Shown piece by piece: positions 8,218-16,685 of a stretch of DNA of 64,000 nt; position 1 is the first letter of the stretch, and each line of letters begins with the position of its first letter. This DNA is from Parapedobacter lycopersici_A. Its GTDB lineage: Bacteria > Bacteroidota > Bacteroidia > Sphingobacteriales > Sphingobacteriaceae. The DNA lies in NCBI RefSeq assembly GCF_040395035.1, contig NZ_JBEBRB010000001.1, positions 1 to 64,000 of the forward strand, read 5' to 3'. The position numbers were made by a program, and so were the translations under genes. Below the pieces are notes generated by a model. That model was not told where the DNA came from. It saw only the letters and a program-made list of their open reading frames with translations, and did not search any database.

Positions 8218-9292
8218 TTTCGTCGGCTGATCCATCGGCGGCAGCACCCCGGCCACGGGCATCCAGAAACAGTCCCGCAGGTGTGCGGTTCTGGGAGAAT
8301 CCATCGACCACCGCATTGGGTGCCACGTTGCCGCTGTCGTCCAGATTGAATCGCAGCACAGCCCCATTCCCGCCGGCATCGGCAACATAGATCGATTGCT
8401 TGCCTTCCCGCGGATCGATAGCCACATCAACGGGAGAAATCAACCCGGTTCGGGTTCCCCTAAGCACCCGGGTGGGTGTCACTGTTGCAGAAGGTTCTGA
8501 TAGCAGTGCCTTGGCGTTTTCAATCACATAAATTCCACCGTCCGTACCGGATGCGCCATAGTCTGCCAGCACCAGCAGGTCAAGTTCCTCGGAAAATGCA
8601 ATACCCCGTATACTGGTTGAACCTTCCACCGTCAGCGTGGAAAGCGGTGAAAAGTTTTCTTCAAGGGAGTCTGTCTTCGAAAGGTTACCGTACATGGATA
8701 CCCCCCCGTTCAGGCCGGTGCGGGCCACCAGCAGGCTATCCTTCCACATGGCCAGCCCCCAAGGGCGCATATCTCCCAGTCGGAATACTTTGCTGGGCCT
8801 AGCGTAACCATTCCGGTTCAACGGCTGGAAAAAGGCATAAATCGAGGTCGGATTCACGTTGTTAACAACGTACAGGTATTGCGAGGTGTTATGATACCAA
8901 AGGCCACGCATGGCCGTCAGCTCCCGGAAGCCGATATTACCCGATCCCTGCGGGATGCCTAAGTCGCTTACCGTCATGATACGGATGATGGTATCCTGCG
9001 CCGATGCCTGGAAAACACGTCCGGCAAAGGGATTAAAATGCACGCCCCTGCCACCCTTTACACTGGCATCGTAATCGATCGACACCTCCATTTCTGTTGT
9101 ATCTGCCGGGTCTATGATACTCAGGTTCTTAAACGGTTCCAGCGTTTCGTCGGGTTGGTAATTCTCAAAGGATACATACAAGCGGGATATTGGCCGCTGC
9201 GGCAGCACCGGCTCGTCATCGTTGCGCATACATCCGCCAAAAATCGCCAGCACGGGGAGCATCACCAGCAGAAAACCAATCGATTTCTTCAT
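8210..9292 (-). CDS. beta-propeller lipoprotein of unknown function
   Basis: The start chosen is the ATG at 9292 because it gives a clean lipoprotein signal peptide (MKKSIGFLL... with lipobox FGGC, Cys about 20) and lies just after promoter elements; the longer open frame upstream lacks sense as protein. The 360-residue product contains repeated NHL/SMP-30-like strands, for example DVAIDPREG followed by IYVADAGG near the C-terminus and AFSEELDLLVLADYG in the middle, consistent with a six-bladed propeller. No catalytic residues are recognisable to me. It would be tethered to a membrane lipid in the envelope. It ends 8 bases inside the convergent ATPase gene. Confidence 0.75.
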   Translation of the reverse strand: MKKSIGFLLVMLPVLAIFGGCMRNDDEPVLPQRPISRLYVSFENYQPDETLEPFKNLSIIDPADTTEMEVSIDYDASVKGGRGVHFNPFAGRVFQASAQDTIIRIMTVSDLGIPQGSGNIGFRELTAMRGLWYHNTSQYLYVVNNVNPTSIYAFFQPLNRNGYARPSKVFRLGDMRPWGLAMWKDSLLVARTGLNGGVSMYGNLSKTDSLEENFSPLSTLTVEGSTSIRGIAFSEELDLLVLADYGASGTDGGIYVIENAKALLSEPSATVTPTRVLRGTRTGLISPVDVAIDPREGKQSIYVADAGGNGAVLRFNLDDSGNVAPNAVVDGFSQNRTPAGLFLDARGRGAAADGSADETN

Positions 9293-9307
9293 GCAAAGGT
9301 ATTTTTG

Positions 9308-9315
9308 CAAACTTA
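9308..9315 (-). promoter_or_regulatory. TAAGTTTG -7 element for the propeller lipoprotein
   Basis: Minus-strand TAAGTTTG matches the consensus and predicts a leader of about nine bases before the ATG at 9292. A second match, TACCTTTG at 9294-9301, is too close to the ATG to serve this start. Confidence 0.5.
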
Positions 9316-9468
9316 GCCAAACCTCCTTTGATATGCAAGTGCCCCAAAACCGCAAATGGGATGATTGAGCGCCGTCGCTTGGGATATAATTTCCCTGTGT
9401 TGCCCGGGACGTCGCAGGGGGACGCGAAAAATCCCCGGATGAATTCGCAAATTCCAACGATTATACCT

Positions 9469-9492
9469 TGCAATATTTTCAGTAATATTGCA
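9469..9492 (+). promoter_or_regulatory. inverted repeat in the queH leader
   Basis: TGCAATATT (9469-9477) and AATATTGCA (9484-9492) are perfect 9-bp arms around six bases, ending 23 bases before the queH ATG. A weak -7-like TACCTTG at 9464-9470 touches the left arm, so the repeat is placed either as an operator over the start site or as a hairpin at the 5' end of the message. It does not resemble the preQ1 riboswitch consensus. Confidence 0.45.
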
Positions 9493-9515
9493 GGGTGAAA
9501 CAAGGAAGGTTCAAG

Positions 9516-10172
9516 ATGACTGATACCGCATTTACCCGAGAAAAACTGGAGCTGCCAAACGGCGAAAAAAAACTATTGCTCCACTCCTGCTGCGCCCCCT
9601 GTTCGGGCGAGGTAATGGAGGCACTGATTGCTTCGGAGATTGATTTTACCATTTATTTTTACAACCCGAACATCCACCCCCGCAAGGAATATGACCTGCG
9701 TAAGGAAGAAAATATCCGGTTCGCCGAAAAATACAACATCCCGTTTGTGGACGCGGACTACGATGCGGATAACTGGTACGCCCGCGCCAAGGGGATGGAA
9801 CATGAACCCGAGCGCGGGATCCGTTGCACGATGTGTTTTGACATGCGCTTTGAGCGCACAGCACTGTATGCCCACGAAAACGGCTTTCCGGTGATCACCA
9901 GTTCACTTGGGATTTCCCGCTGGAAAAATTTCGACCAGATCAACGACTGCGGATTACGGGCTGCAGCGCATTATCCGGGCATCAGCTACTGGACCTACAA
10001 TTGGCGCAAAAAGGGAGGTTCCTCGCGGATGCTTGAAATCAGCAAGCGCGAGAAATTTTACATGCAGGAATATTGCGGATGCGCCTATTCGCTGCGCGAC
10101 ACGAACCATTGGCGGCTCGAAAACGGTCGTGAGCGGATTGAACTTGGCAAGCAGTATTACGGAGAAGAATAG
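9516..10172 (+). CDS. queH: epoxyqueuosine reductase QueH
   Basis: QueH carries out the last step of queuosine synthesis, reducing epoxyqueuosine to queuosine at the wobble base of certain tRNAs, using an iron-sulfur cluster; it replaces the unrelated cobalamin enzyme QueG. The product has the family cysteine motifs: HSCCAPCSGE near the N-terminus, RCTMCFDMR near residue 110 and YCGCAYSLRD near 190. The ATG at 9516 is preferred over a GTG seven codons upstream because the sequence AAGGAAGG, a good ribosome-binding site, stands seven bases before it. The 218-residue length fits the family. It is convergent with tpx, with 16 bases between. Confidence 0.92.
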   Translation: MTDTAFTREKLELPNGEKKLLLHSCCAPCSGEVMEALIASEIDFTIYFYNPNIHPRKEYDLRKEENIRFAEKYNIPFVDADYDADNWYARAKGMEHEPERGIRCTMCFDMRFERTALYAHENGFPVITSSLGISRWKNFDQINDCGLRAAAHYPGISYWTYNWRKKGGSSRMLEISKREKFYMQEYCGCAYSLRDTNHWRLENGRERIELGKQYYGEE

Positions 10173-10188
10173 ACGGGTGTACCCCGCT

Positions 10189-10785
10189 TTACTTCACTGC
10201 TGCCAATGCTGCGTCATAGTTCGGTTCCTGTGCGATTTCGGGCACCTGTTCGGTATACACCACATTGCCCGACGGGTCAATAACCACCACCGCGCGGCTT
10301 AACAGGCCTTTCATGGGGCCGTCGGCAATCTCGACACCGTATTGGCGGCCAAAGTCCGAGCGGAAATCAGATAGCATCACTACGCGGTCAATCCCTTCCG
10401 CTCCGCAGAATTGGGACTGCGCAAAAGGCAGGTCCTTGGAGATACAGAGTACCACCGTATTGGGCAGATTAGCCGCATCTTCATTAAATTTCCGGACCGA
10501 AGCAGCGCATACACCGGTGTTAATACTGGGGAAAATGTTTAAAACCACGTATTTACCGCTAAAATCACTCAGTTTTTTATCGGACAGATCAACAGCAGTC
10601 AGCGTCAGGTCCACCGCTGCTGTTCCAACGGCGGGTAATTTTCCAACCGTGTGAATCGGTTGTCCTTTTAATGTAATGGTTGTCATGTTCATCCTAGTTG
10701 ATAAGGCGGCAATAGCGGCAGTATCCTGCGCATAACTACAGGAAATGTACAGCATGGCAGCACACAGTAGAAAAATGGGTTTCAT
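10189..10785 (-). CDS. tpx: thiol peroxidase (Tpx), apparently with a signal peptide
   Basis: Tpx reduces hydrogen and alkyl peroxides with an atypical two-cysteine mechanism. Visible are the peroxidatic site PSINTGVC and the resolving site CISKDLPFAQSQFC. Most Tpx proteins are about 165 residues and start at a sequence like MTTITLKG. Here that start corresponds to Met 32 or 34 (10692, 10686), but the open frame continues upstream into a convincing signal peptide (MKPIFLLCAAMLYISCSYAQ), giving 198 residues and a predicted periplasmic enzyme. The ATG at 10785 is chosen for that reason. Use of both starts, yielding exported and cytoplasmic forms, is possible but unproven. Confidence 0.85.
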   Translation of the reverse strand: MKPIFLLCAAMLYISCSYAQDTAAIAALSTRMNMTTITLKGQPIHTVGKLPAVGTAAVDLTLTAVDLSDKKLSDFSGKYVVLNIFPSINTGVCAASVRKFNEDAANLPNTVVLCISKDLPFAQSQFCGAEGIDRVVMLSDFRSDFGRQYGVEIADGPMKGLLSRAVVVIDPSGNVVYTEQVPEIAQEPNYDAALAAVK

Positions 10786-10913
10786 CGAAAACGTGTTACG
10801 AGCAAACAAGTTTAGCATTTTAGATCGGTATTCCAATGCGTCGCTCATTTTTGCCCTTTTTCAGGGACAACACGTGTGCTTCAAAAAAAGTTTTATATCT
10901 CCTATTTTATATT

Positions 10914-10921
10914 TACCTTTG
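10914..10921 (+). promoter_or_regulatory. TACCTTTG -7 element for the yceD-rpmF operon
   Basis: Matches TAnnTTTG; a start near 10928 would lie about 13 bases before the GTG at 10941. This supports the GTG rather than the upstream ATG at 10836 as the translation start. Confidence 0.55.
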
Positions 10922-10940
10922 CAGGCTCAATTGTGGGATA

Positions 10941-11483
10941 GTGAAGTACCTGAAAAAATATCGGATCCCCTTTTCGGGGCTGGGGTTGGGCTCACACGAT
11001 TTTGAGTTTGACATTGACCGTGCGTTCTTTGATTGTTATGAATACTCGATCGTAAAAGACGGTAATCTACGGGTACAGGTTAACTTACTCAAACAGGAGA
11101 ACATGATGGTGCTGCAGTTTCACATCACCGGGACGGTTTCCCTGCAATGTGATGTGTGCCTGGCCGATTTCCCGGCGAAGACCGATATTCAGGAACGGGT
11201 TATCGTTAAATTTACGGACGAAGACCTGTCGGAAAACACGGATGAGATCATCGTGCTTTCCAAGCATGAGCATGAACTGGATATTGCGGGGCTGCTGTAT
11301 GAATTCATCAACGTATCCGTACCGCACTACAGCAAGTGCAGCGAGCAGGGCGACAACATCACATGTGACCCGGAGGTACTCGCCAAATTAAATGGCCTGG
11401 CAGCAAGTCAAAACCAGGAAGAAGAAACTAGTAAACAAACAGACCCCCGTTGGGAGGCATTGAAGCATATAAAATACAATTAA
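10941..11483 (+). CDS. yceD: YceD-family (DUF177) protein
   Basis: The 180-residue cytoplasmic protein matches DUF177/YceD, a family tied to 23S rRNA metabolism and almost always encoded just before rpmF. It shows the conserved CDVCLADF segment (cysteine pair near residue 70) followed by acidic stretches. The family usually starts with a KYLKKY...PFSGL segment, so the GTG at 10941 (V-KYLKKYRIPFSG) is taken as start; the open frame reaching to 10836 adds a hydrophobic N-terminus that lies upstream of the promoter element and is not credible. rpmF follows after 13 bases. Confidence 0.88.
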   Translation: MKYLKKYRIPFSGLGLGSHDFEFDIDRAFFDCYEYSIVKDGNLRVQVNLLKQENMMVLQFHITGTVSLQCDVCLADFPAKTDIQERVIVKFTDEDLSENTDEIIVLSKHEHELDIAGLLYEFINVSVPHYSKCSEQGDNITCDPEVLAKLNGLAASQNQEEETSKQTDPRWEALKHIKYN

Positions 11484-11496
11484 ATAACAATACGAG

Positions 11497-11688
11497 ATGG
11501 CACATCCAAAACGTAAGACATCCAAATCACGGAGAGACAAAAGAAGAACACATTATAAAGCGGAACGCCCCAGCTTGACCACTTGCAAGGAGACCGGTGC
11601 AGTGCACCTGCCCCATCGCGCATATTTGGTAGATGGTAACCTGTATTACAACGGCAAACTGATTATCGAAAACACCACCAGCGCCTAA
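11497..11688 (+). CDS. rpmF: 50S ribosomal protein L32
   Basis: The 63-residue basic protein begins MAHPKRKTSKSRRDKRR and continues with HLPHRAYL and the ending GKLIIENTTSA, the standard L32 pattern. It is a structural protein of the large ribosomal subunit. Only one cysteine is present, so the zinc-binding four-cysteine form is excluded. It sits 13 bases after yceD and about 100 before plsX, the classical arrangement linking ribosome and membrane-lipid synthesis. Confidence 0.97.
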   Translation: MAHPKRKTSKSRRDKRRTHYKAERPSLTTCKETGAVHLPHRAYLVDGNLYYNGKLIIENTTSA

Positions 11689-11710
11689 GTTGATCTTTCA
11701 AAAAATTGAA

Positions 11711-11760
11711 CATCCCATAACGTGTAACTAATTTTTTATGCGTTACTTTGGGGTGTTTTT
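11711..11760 (+). terminator. probable terminator or attenuator between rpmF and plsX
   Basis: CATCCC (11711-11716) pairs with GGGGTG (11750-11755, one G-T pair), an inner stem GTAAC/GTTAC (11724-11728, 11742-11746) closes the loop, and five T residues follow (11756-11760). It begins 22 bases after the rpmF stop. It may reduce read-through into plsX. Confidence 0.45.
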
Positions 11761-11790
11761 GCGTATTATTGGATTGAAAAACAATAACGG

Positions 11791-12729
11791 ATGAAGATCG
11801 GTTTAGATATATTGGGTGGTGACTTTGCGCCGGAAGCAACAATACAGGGAGCCATCCTGGCATCAAAACAATTAGCCGACGGTCAACAGCTCGTGCTTAT
11901 CGGCGACGAGCAGATTGCTAAACAACACATCGAACAAGCAGGGGGAAATCCTGCTTTTTTTGAATACGTCCATGCGCCCGACCAGATCGGGATGAATGAA
12001 CACCCGACCAAAGCCATCGCCCAAAAACCCAATTCAAGTATCAGCGTGGGATTCCAGCTGCTTAAAACGGGTGCGATCGACTCCTTTGCTTCCGCCGGAA
12101 ATACCGGCGCCATGCTGGTAGGTGCGGTGTTCAGCGTCAAAACCATTCCGGGCGTTATCCGGCCGGCCATTGCCACAAATGTCCCTAAGATCAAACAGGG
12201 ATTCGGCATCCTGCTGGATGTTGGAGCCAATGCCGACTGCAAGCCTGAAATGCTTCCGCAGTTCGGACTGCTGGGCAGCCTGTTTGCCGAGCACGTGTAT
12301 GGTATCCAGTCGCCTGCCGTGGGATTGCTCAACATCGGCGAAGAAGAGGAGAAAGGGAATATGCTTACATTGGGGGCGTACCCTTTAATGAAAGACAACA
12401 AACGCATCAATTTTATTGGTAATGTAGAAAGCCGCGAACTGTTCAGCGAAAAAGCCGACGTGGTGGTCTGCGACGGGTTCGCGGGCAACGTGGTGCTTAA
12501 GCTGGCGGAATCGTTTTATATGCTGACCCGGAAAAAAGGTTTCAGTGATTCTTTTTTCGATCGGTTCAACTATGAACAATACGGCGGAAGCCCGGTACTG
12601 GGAGTGAATGCTCCTGTTATCATCGGACACGGGATTTCAAGTCCGGAAGCTATCAAAAACATGGTTTTGCTCTCCAAAAACATGATTGAGTCCGATATTA
12701 TTGAAAAAATCAAATCCGCTTTCAACTAA
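11791..12729 (+). CDS. plsX: phosphate acyltransferase PlsX
   Basis: PlsX converts acyl-ACP and phosphate to acyl phosphate, the donor for glycerol-3-phosphate acylation in phospholipid synthesis; it is a peripheral membrane enzyme. The 312-residue sequence starts MKIGLDILGGDFAPEA (family: DxxGGDxAP) and shows ASAGNTGAM, DVGANADCKPE and CDGFAGNVVLKL, all conserved. fabH begins four bases after its stop, indicating transcription together. Confidence 0.96.
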   Translation: MKIGLDILGGDFAPEATIQGAILASKQLADGQQLVLIGDEQIAKQHIEQAGGNPAFFEYVHAPDQIGMNEHPTKAIAQKPNSSISVGFQLLKTGAIDSFASAGNTGAMLVGAVFSVKTIPGVIRPAIATNVPKIKQGFGILLDVGANADCKPEMLPQFGLLGSLFAEHVYGIQSPAVGLLNIGEEEEKGNMLTLGAYPLMKDNKRINFIGNVESRELFSEKADVVVCDGFAGNVVLKLAESFYMLTRKKGFSDSFFDRFNYEQYGGSPVLGVNAPVIIGHGISSPEAIKNMVLLSKNMIESDIIEKIKSAFN

Positions 12730-12733
12730 AACT

Positions 12734-13729
12734 ATGTCAAAAATTCACGCTGCCATTACGGCTGTAAACGGGTATGTGCCTGATTATATTCTCACCAACC
12801 AGGAACTGGAAACCATGGTCGATACCAACGACGAATGGATTACAACCCGTACCGGCATCAAAGAACGCCGGATACTGAAAGGTGAGGGCAAGGCTACATC
12901 CGACATGGCGGTACCCGCAGTAAAGGGGTTACTGGAAAAAAGGGGTATCGGCGCCGAAGAAATTGACCTGATCGTTTTCTGTACCTGTACGCCGGATATG
13001 CCCTTTCCTTCGACGGCTAATATACTGGCTGATAAAATAGGCGCCGTTAATGCCTGGGGATTTGATCTGCAGGCCGCATGCTCGGGGTTTATTTACGGAT
13101 TAACCACCGGTGCCCAGTTCATCGAATCGGGCATGCACAAAAAAGTACTCGTGGTGGGTGGCGACAAAATGTCGTCCATCATCAATTATAAAGACCGTAC
13201 AACCTGCATCATCTTTGGCGACGGGTGCGGCGCTGTGCTGCTGGAACCGAACACCGAAGGACTCGGCGTGATGGACTCCATCCTGAAGAGCGATGGGTCG
13301 GGCTGCCCTTACCTTAACATCAAGGCGGGCGGATCACTCCATCCTGCGTCGCATGAAACGGTCGACGCTGGTATGCACTACGCTTATCAGGAAGGCCGCA
13401 CGGTATTTAAGTTCGCTGTAACCAACATGGCCGATGTGGCCGCGGAAATCATGGAACGCAACCGCCTTACAGCCGATGATGTTACGTGGCTGGTGCCGCA
13501 CCAGGCAAATAAGCGCATCATCGATGCAACCGCGGAACGCATGGGACTGGATGAAGACAAAGTGATGGTCAATATCCAGCGCTATGGCAACACCACGGCG
13601 GGCACAATACCACTCTGCCTGTGGGAATGGGAAGACCAGCTTAAAAAGGGAGATACCCTCATCCTGGCCGCATTCGGCGGAGGGTTCACCTGGGGAGCGG
13701 TTTACCTGAAATGGGCCTATGGAGCCTGA
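12734..13729 (+). CDS. fabH: 3-oxoacyl-ACP synthase III (FabH)
   Basis: FabH starts fatty-acid synthesis by condensing an acyl-CoA with malonyl-ACP. The catalytic cysteine is seen in QAACSGF (about residue 117), the histidine in VPHQAN and the asparagine in GNTTAG, completing the Cys-His-Asn triad. The ATG at 12734 is chosen because the family begins just before the ITAVNGYVPD strand and it follows plsX by four bases; an upstream in-frame start would lie inside plsX. The 331-residue length is normal. Confidence 0.95.
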   Translation: MSKIHAAITAVNGYVPDYILTNQELETMVDTNDEWITTRTGIKERRILKGEGKATSDMAVPAVKGLLEKRGIGAEEIDLIVFCTCTPDMPFPSTANILADKIGAVNAWGFDLQAACSGFIYGLTTGAQFIESGMHKKVLVVGGDKMSSIINYKDRTTCIIFGDGCGAVLLEPNTEGLGVMDSILKSDGSGCPYLNIKAGGSLHPASHETVDAGMHYAYQEGRTVFKFAVTNMADVAAEIMERNRLTADDVTWLVPHQANKRIIDATAERMGLDEDKVMVNIQRYGNTTAGTIPLCLWEWEDQLKKGDTLILAAFGGGFTWGAVYLKWAYGA

Positions 13730-13741
13730 TCGAGGTAAACG

Positions 13742-13761
13742 GGGAGGGCCCAACACCTCCC
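13742..13761. other. GC-rich hairpin after fabH
   Basis: GGGAGG (13742-13747) and CCTCCC (13756-13761) are perfect arms around eight bases, shortly after the fabH stop. No T run follows on the plus strand, so a terminator role is doubtful. Confidence 0.3.
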
Positions 13762-13802
13762 GAAAAGCCTATTGCAATGGAAAATAAATCCGGTATTTAT
13801 TG

Positions 13803-13831
13803 TTGAATAACGGATTAGATTAATATTTTTG
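13803..13831 (+). promoter_or_regulatory. promoter for accB (TTG-N18-TATTTTTG)
   Basis: TTG at 13803-13805 and TATTTTTG at 13824-13831 match the Bacteroidota -33 and -7 elements with 18 bases between. The start would lie near 13838, 18 bases before the accB ATG, so accB-accC can be transcribed separately from the plsX-fabH genes. Confidence 0.6.
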
Positions 13832-13855
13832 AGTTATTATCAAACCTGCTGAATA

Positions 13856-14338
13856 ATGAGTATGGACATCAAACAGATTCAAGATCTGATCAAATTTGTC
13901 GCCAAGTCAGGCGTCAATGAAGTAGCTATCGAAGAGAAGGATTTCAAGATTACAATAAAAACAAACAAAGAGCCGACTTATGTTACGGCTACAATCCCCA
14001 CTGCTGCCGCCCTGCCACAGCAGGTTGCAGCCCCTGTTTCGGAGCCGGCAGCCGTAGCACAGGCTGACAGCACCCCGGTAAAGGAAGACCTGTCCAATTA
14101 CGTGACTATCAAATCACCGATGATCGGTACGTTTTACCGTGCAGCCGGACCGGATAAACCGTCATTTGCCAATGTTGGCGATGACATCAGCGTAGGTAAA
14201 GTCGTTTGCATTATCGAAGCCATGAAGCTCTTCAATGAAATTGAATCGGAAGTTTCCGGAAGAATTGTGAAGGTGCTGGTTGACGACGCCCAGCCGGTGG
14301 AATACGATCAGCCGCTGTTTTTGGTTGAACCGAAATAA
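13856..14338 (+). CDS. accB: biotin carboxyl carrier protein of acetyl-CoA carboxylase
   Basis: The 160-residue protein has a short N-terminal region (MSMDIKQIQDLIKFVAKSG), an Ala/Pro-rich mobile linker near residues 40-75, and a biotinyl domain with the attachment site EAMKLFNEIE (Lys about 123). BirA, encoded at 35855, should biotinylate this lysine. Together with AccC it forms the biotin carboxylase half of acetyl-CoA carboxylase, which supplies malonyl-CoA to fatty-acid synthesis. accC follows after 71 bases; accA and accD are not in the window. Confidence 0.96.
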   Translation: MSMDIKQIQDLIKFVAKSGVNEVAIEEKDFKITIKTNKEPTYVTATIPTAAALPQQVAAPVSEPAAVAQADSTPVKEDLSNYVTIKSPMIGTFYRAAGPDKPSFANVGDDISVGKVVCIIEAMKLFNEIESEVSGRIVKVLVDDAQPVEYDQPLFLVEPK

Positions 14339-14409
14339 GGTTACACTTGCTAAAACCATTTTCATAGGACAGGCGCCAAATGGGTCTGTACTGATTTATC
14401 GCTAAATAC

Positions 14410-15750
14410 ATGTTCAAAAAGATACTAATAGCCAACAGGGGTGAAATTGCATTGCGCATTATCCGCACTTGCCGCGAAATGGGTATCAAAAGCGTAGCCG
14501 TATACTCCACGGCCGACCGTGATAGCCTGCATGTGCGCTTCGCCGACGAGGCCGTCTGCATCGGCCCGCCGCCAAGCAAGGACTCTTACCTCAACATACC
14601 CAATATTATTTCGGCGGCTGAGCTGACCAATGCCGACGCCATCCACCCGGGCTACGGATTCCTTTCGGAAAATGCCCGTTTCTCATCCATCTGCAACCAA
14701 TACGGGATCAAATTTATCGGCGCAACGGCTGAGCAGATCGAACAGATGGGCGACAAGTCGTCCGCCAAGGAGACCATGAAGAAAGCCGGTGTACCAACCA
14801 TTCCGGGTTCAGATGGCCTGGTAAAGGATATTGCTGCGGGCATCGCCATTGCCAACGAGATCGGCTACCCGGTGATATTAAAAGCCACGGCAGGCGGCGG
14901 TGGACGCGGCATGCGCATCGTGTGGAAAGATGAAGAATTTGAACCGGCCTGGGATTCTGCACGGCAGGAAGCAGGCGCCGCATTCGGCAACGACGGAATT
15001 TACCTTGAGAAATTCGTCGAAGACCCCCGGCATATCGAAATACAGGTGGTGGGCGACCAGTACGGAACGGTATGCCACCTGTCGGAACGCGACTGCTCCA
15101 TCCAGCGGCGGCATCAGAAACTGATTGAAGAGGCACCTTCGCCATTCATCACGCCTGAACTGCGTAAAGCAATGGGCGAAGCCGCCATTAAGGGGGCTAA
15201 GGCCGTAAATTACGAAGGCGCGGGCACCATCGAATTTCTGGTAGACAAGCACCGCAATTTCTACTTCATGGAAATGAATACCCGTATCCAGGTGGAACAT
15301 CCGGTTACGGAGGAGGTAATTAATTTTGACCTGATTAAGGAACAGATTAAGGTGGCAGCGGGCATCCCCATCTCGGGCACCAACTACGAGCCCACCATGC
15401 ATGCCATCGAATGCCGCATCAACGCCGAGGATCCGTTTAATAATTTCCGGCCATCGCCTGGAAAAATAACCAATTTCCATTCGCCCGGCGGCCATGGTGT
15501 ACGCCTAGATACCCACGCATATTCCGGATACGTGATTCCGCCTAATTACGATTCCATGATTGCCAAACTGATCTGTGTGGCACAAACCCGCGAAGAGGCA
15601 ATAAGCACGATGGAACGGGCACTGAGCGAATTTATCATCGAAGGAGTGGAAACCACGATTCCGTTGCACCTCCGGTTGATGCGCGACCCGAATTTCAGAG
15701 CCGGCAATTTCACCACCAAATTTATGGAAACCTTTGATTTAAGTGAATAA
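14410..15750 (+). CDS. accC: biotin carboxylase subunit of acetyl-CoA carboxylase
   Basis: The 446-residue ATP-grasp enzyme carboxylates the biotin on AccB using ATP and bicarbonate. Visible are the N-terminal FKKILIANRGEIALRI, the glycine-rich ATP loop GGGGRGMR (about residue 160), the catalytic region EMNTRIQVEHPVTE (about 287) and the C-terminal domain. Length and motifs match the free-standing bacterial subunit. It follows accB on the same strand and is followed by tatC after 40 bases. Confidence 0.97.
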   Translation: MFKKILIANRGEIALRIIRTCREMGIKSVAVYSTADRDSLHVRFADEAVCIGPPPSKDSYLNIPNIISAAELTNADAIHPGYGFLSENARFSSICNQYGIKFIGATAEQIEQMGDKSSAKETMKKAGVPTIPGSDGLVKDIAAGIAIANEIGYPVILKATAGGGGRGMRIVWKDEEFEPAWDSARQEAGAAFGNDGIYLEKFVEDPRHIEIQVVGDQYGTVCHLSERDCSIQRRHQKLIEEAPSPFITPELRKAMGEAAIKGAKAVNYEGAGTIEFLVDKHRNFYFMEMNTRIQVEHPVTEEVINFDLIKEQIKVAAGIPISGTNYEPTMHAIECRINAEDPFNNFRPSPGKITNFHSPGGHGVRLDTHAYSGYVIPPNYDSMIAKLICVAQTREEAISTMERALSEFIIEGVETTIPLHLRLMRDPNFRAGNFTTKFMETFDLSE

Positions 15751-15790
15751 TACCGGATGCATCCGGAAAAAGGCGGGCTAATACGTTATC

Positions 15791-16675
15791 ATGAGTAAAT
15801 TGTCTGGAAAAAACCTGATCGATACCATTAAGCAGAAGGGAAAGAACCTGGAAGCTGAAATGTCTTTTTTTGACCACCTGGAAGTATTGCGCTGGCACTT
15901 GGTTCGCTCGGCCATCGCCGTGATGGTCTTCATGATCCTCGCCTTTGCATTCTATGATTTTATTTTCGACGATATCATCATGGGACCGAAAAGCGGTGAT
16001 TTCTGGACGTACCGGATGATGTGTAAAATTGCCGAGGTGTTTAATACGCCCGGATTTTGCGTTACGGAAGTACCCGGCACCATTATCAATACCCAGATGG
16101 CCGGGCAGTTTATCATGCAGATCAACTCGTCGCTGATCATCGCACTGGTGCTCGGTTTTCCCTACCTGCTGTATGAAGTATGGCTGTTTGTGAAACCGGC
16201 CCTTACTGACGTTGAACGCAAGTCTGCCAGTGGTTTTGTGTTTTATGCAACCCTGCTGTTTGTCATCGGGGTATTGTTCGGATATTTCGTCGTTGTACCA
16301 CTGGCGGTTAATTTCCTCGCCAATTTCTCCATCAGCGATGATATTTCCAACACCATTACGATTGACAATTACCTGTCGTTTGTAGCTACGCTGACACTGG
16401 GTTGCGGCATTGTGTTCGAGTTGCCGATTATCGTCTTTATCCTGTCGAAAATTGGCATACTTACTCCGCAGTTCATGCGGGCATCCCGGCGGTACGCCGT
16501 GGTGCTTATCCTGCTGATTGCGGCAATGATTACCCCTACCCCGGATATCATCACCATGCTGACCGTAAGTTTCCCGATGTTTTTACTCTATGAGTTAAGT
16601 ATTGTCGTGGCGACCCGCGTGCATAAACGTAAAATGAAAGAAGACCTCGATTTTTATCGTGGTGAAGACAATTAA
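15791..16675 (+). CDS. tatC: Sec-independent translocase subunit TatC
   Basis: TatC is the receptor in the inner membrane for folded proteins with twin-arginine signals. The 294-residue product has six hydrophobic segments and the conserved EMSFFDHLEVLRWHL at the N-terminus (residues 23-37) and FVKPALTDVERK in the first cytoplasmic loop. An insertion of about 35 residues in the first periplasmic loop (CKIAEVFNTPGFCVTEV region, two cysteines) is longer than in E. coli TatC. No tatA gene is adjacent. rpiB starts 11 bases after the stop. Confidence 0.95.
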   Translation: MSKLSGKNLIDTIKQKGKNLEAEMSFFDHLEVLRWHLVRSAIAVMVFMILAFAFYDFIFDDIIMGPKSGDFWTYRMMCKIAEVFNTPGFCVTEVPGTIINTQMAGQFIMQINSSLIIALVLGFPYLLYEVWLFVKPALTDVERKSASGFVFYATLLFVIGVLFGYFVVVPLAVNFLANFSISDDISNTITIDNYLSFVATLTLGCGIVFELPIIVFILSKIGILTPQFMRASRRYAVVLILLIAAMITPTPDIITMLTVSFPMFLLYELSIVVATRVHKRKMKEDLDFYRGEDN

Positions 16676-16685
16676 TCCTTTAACA

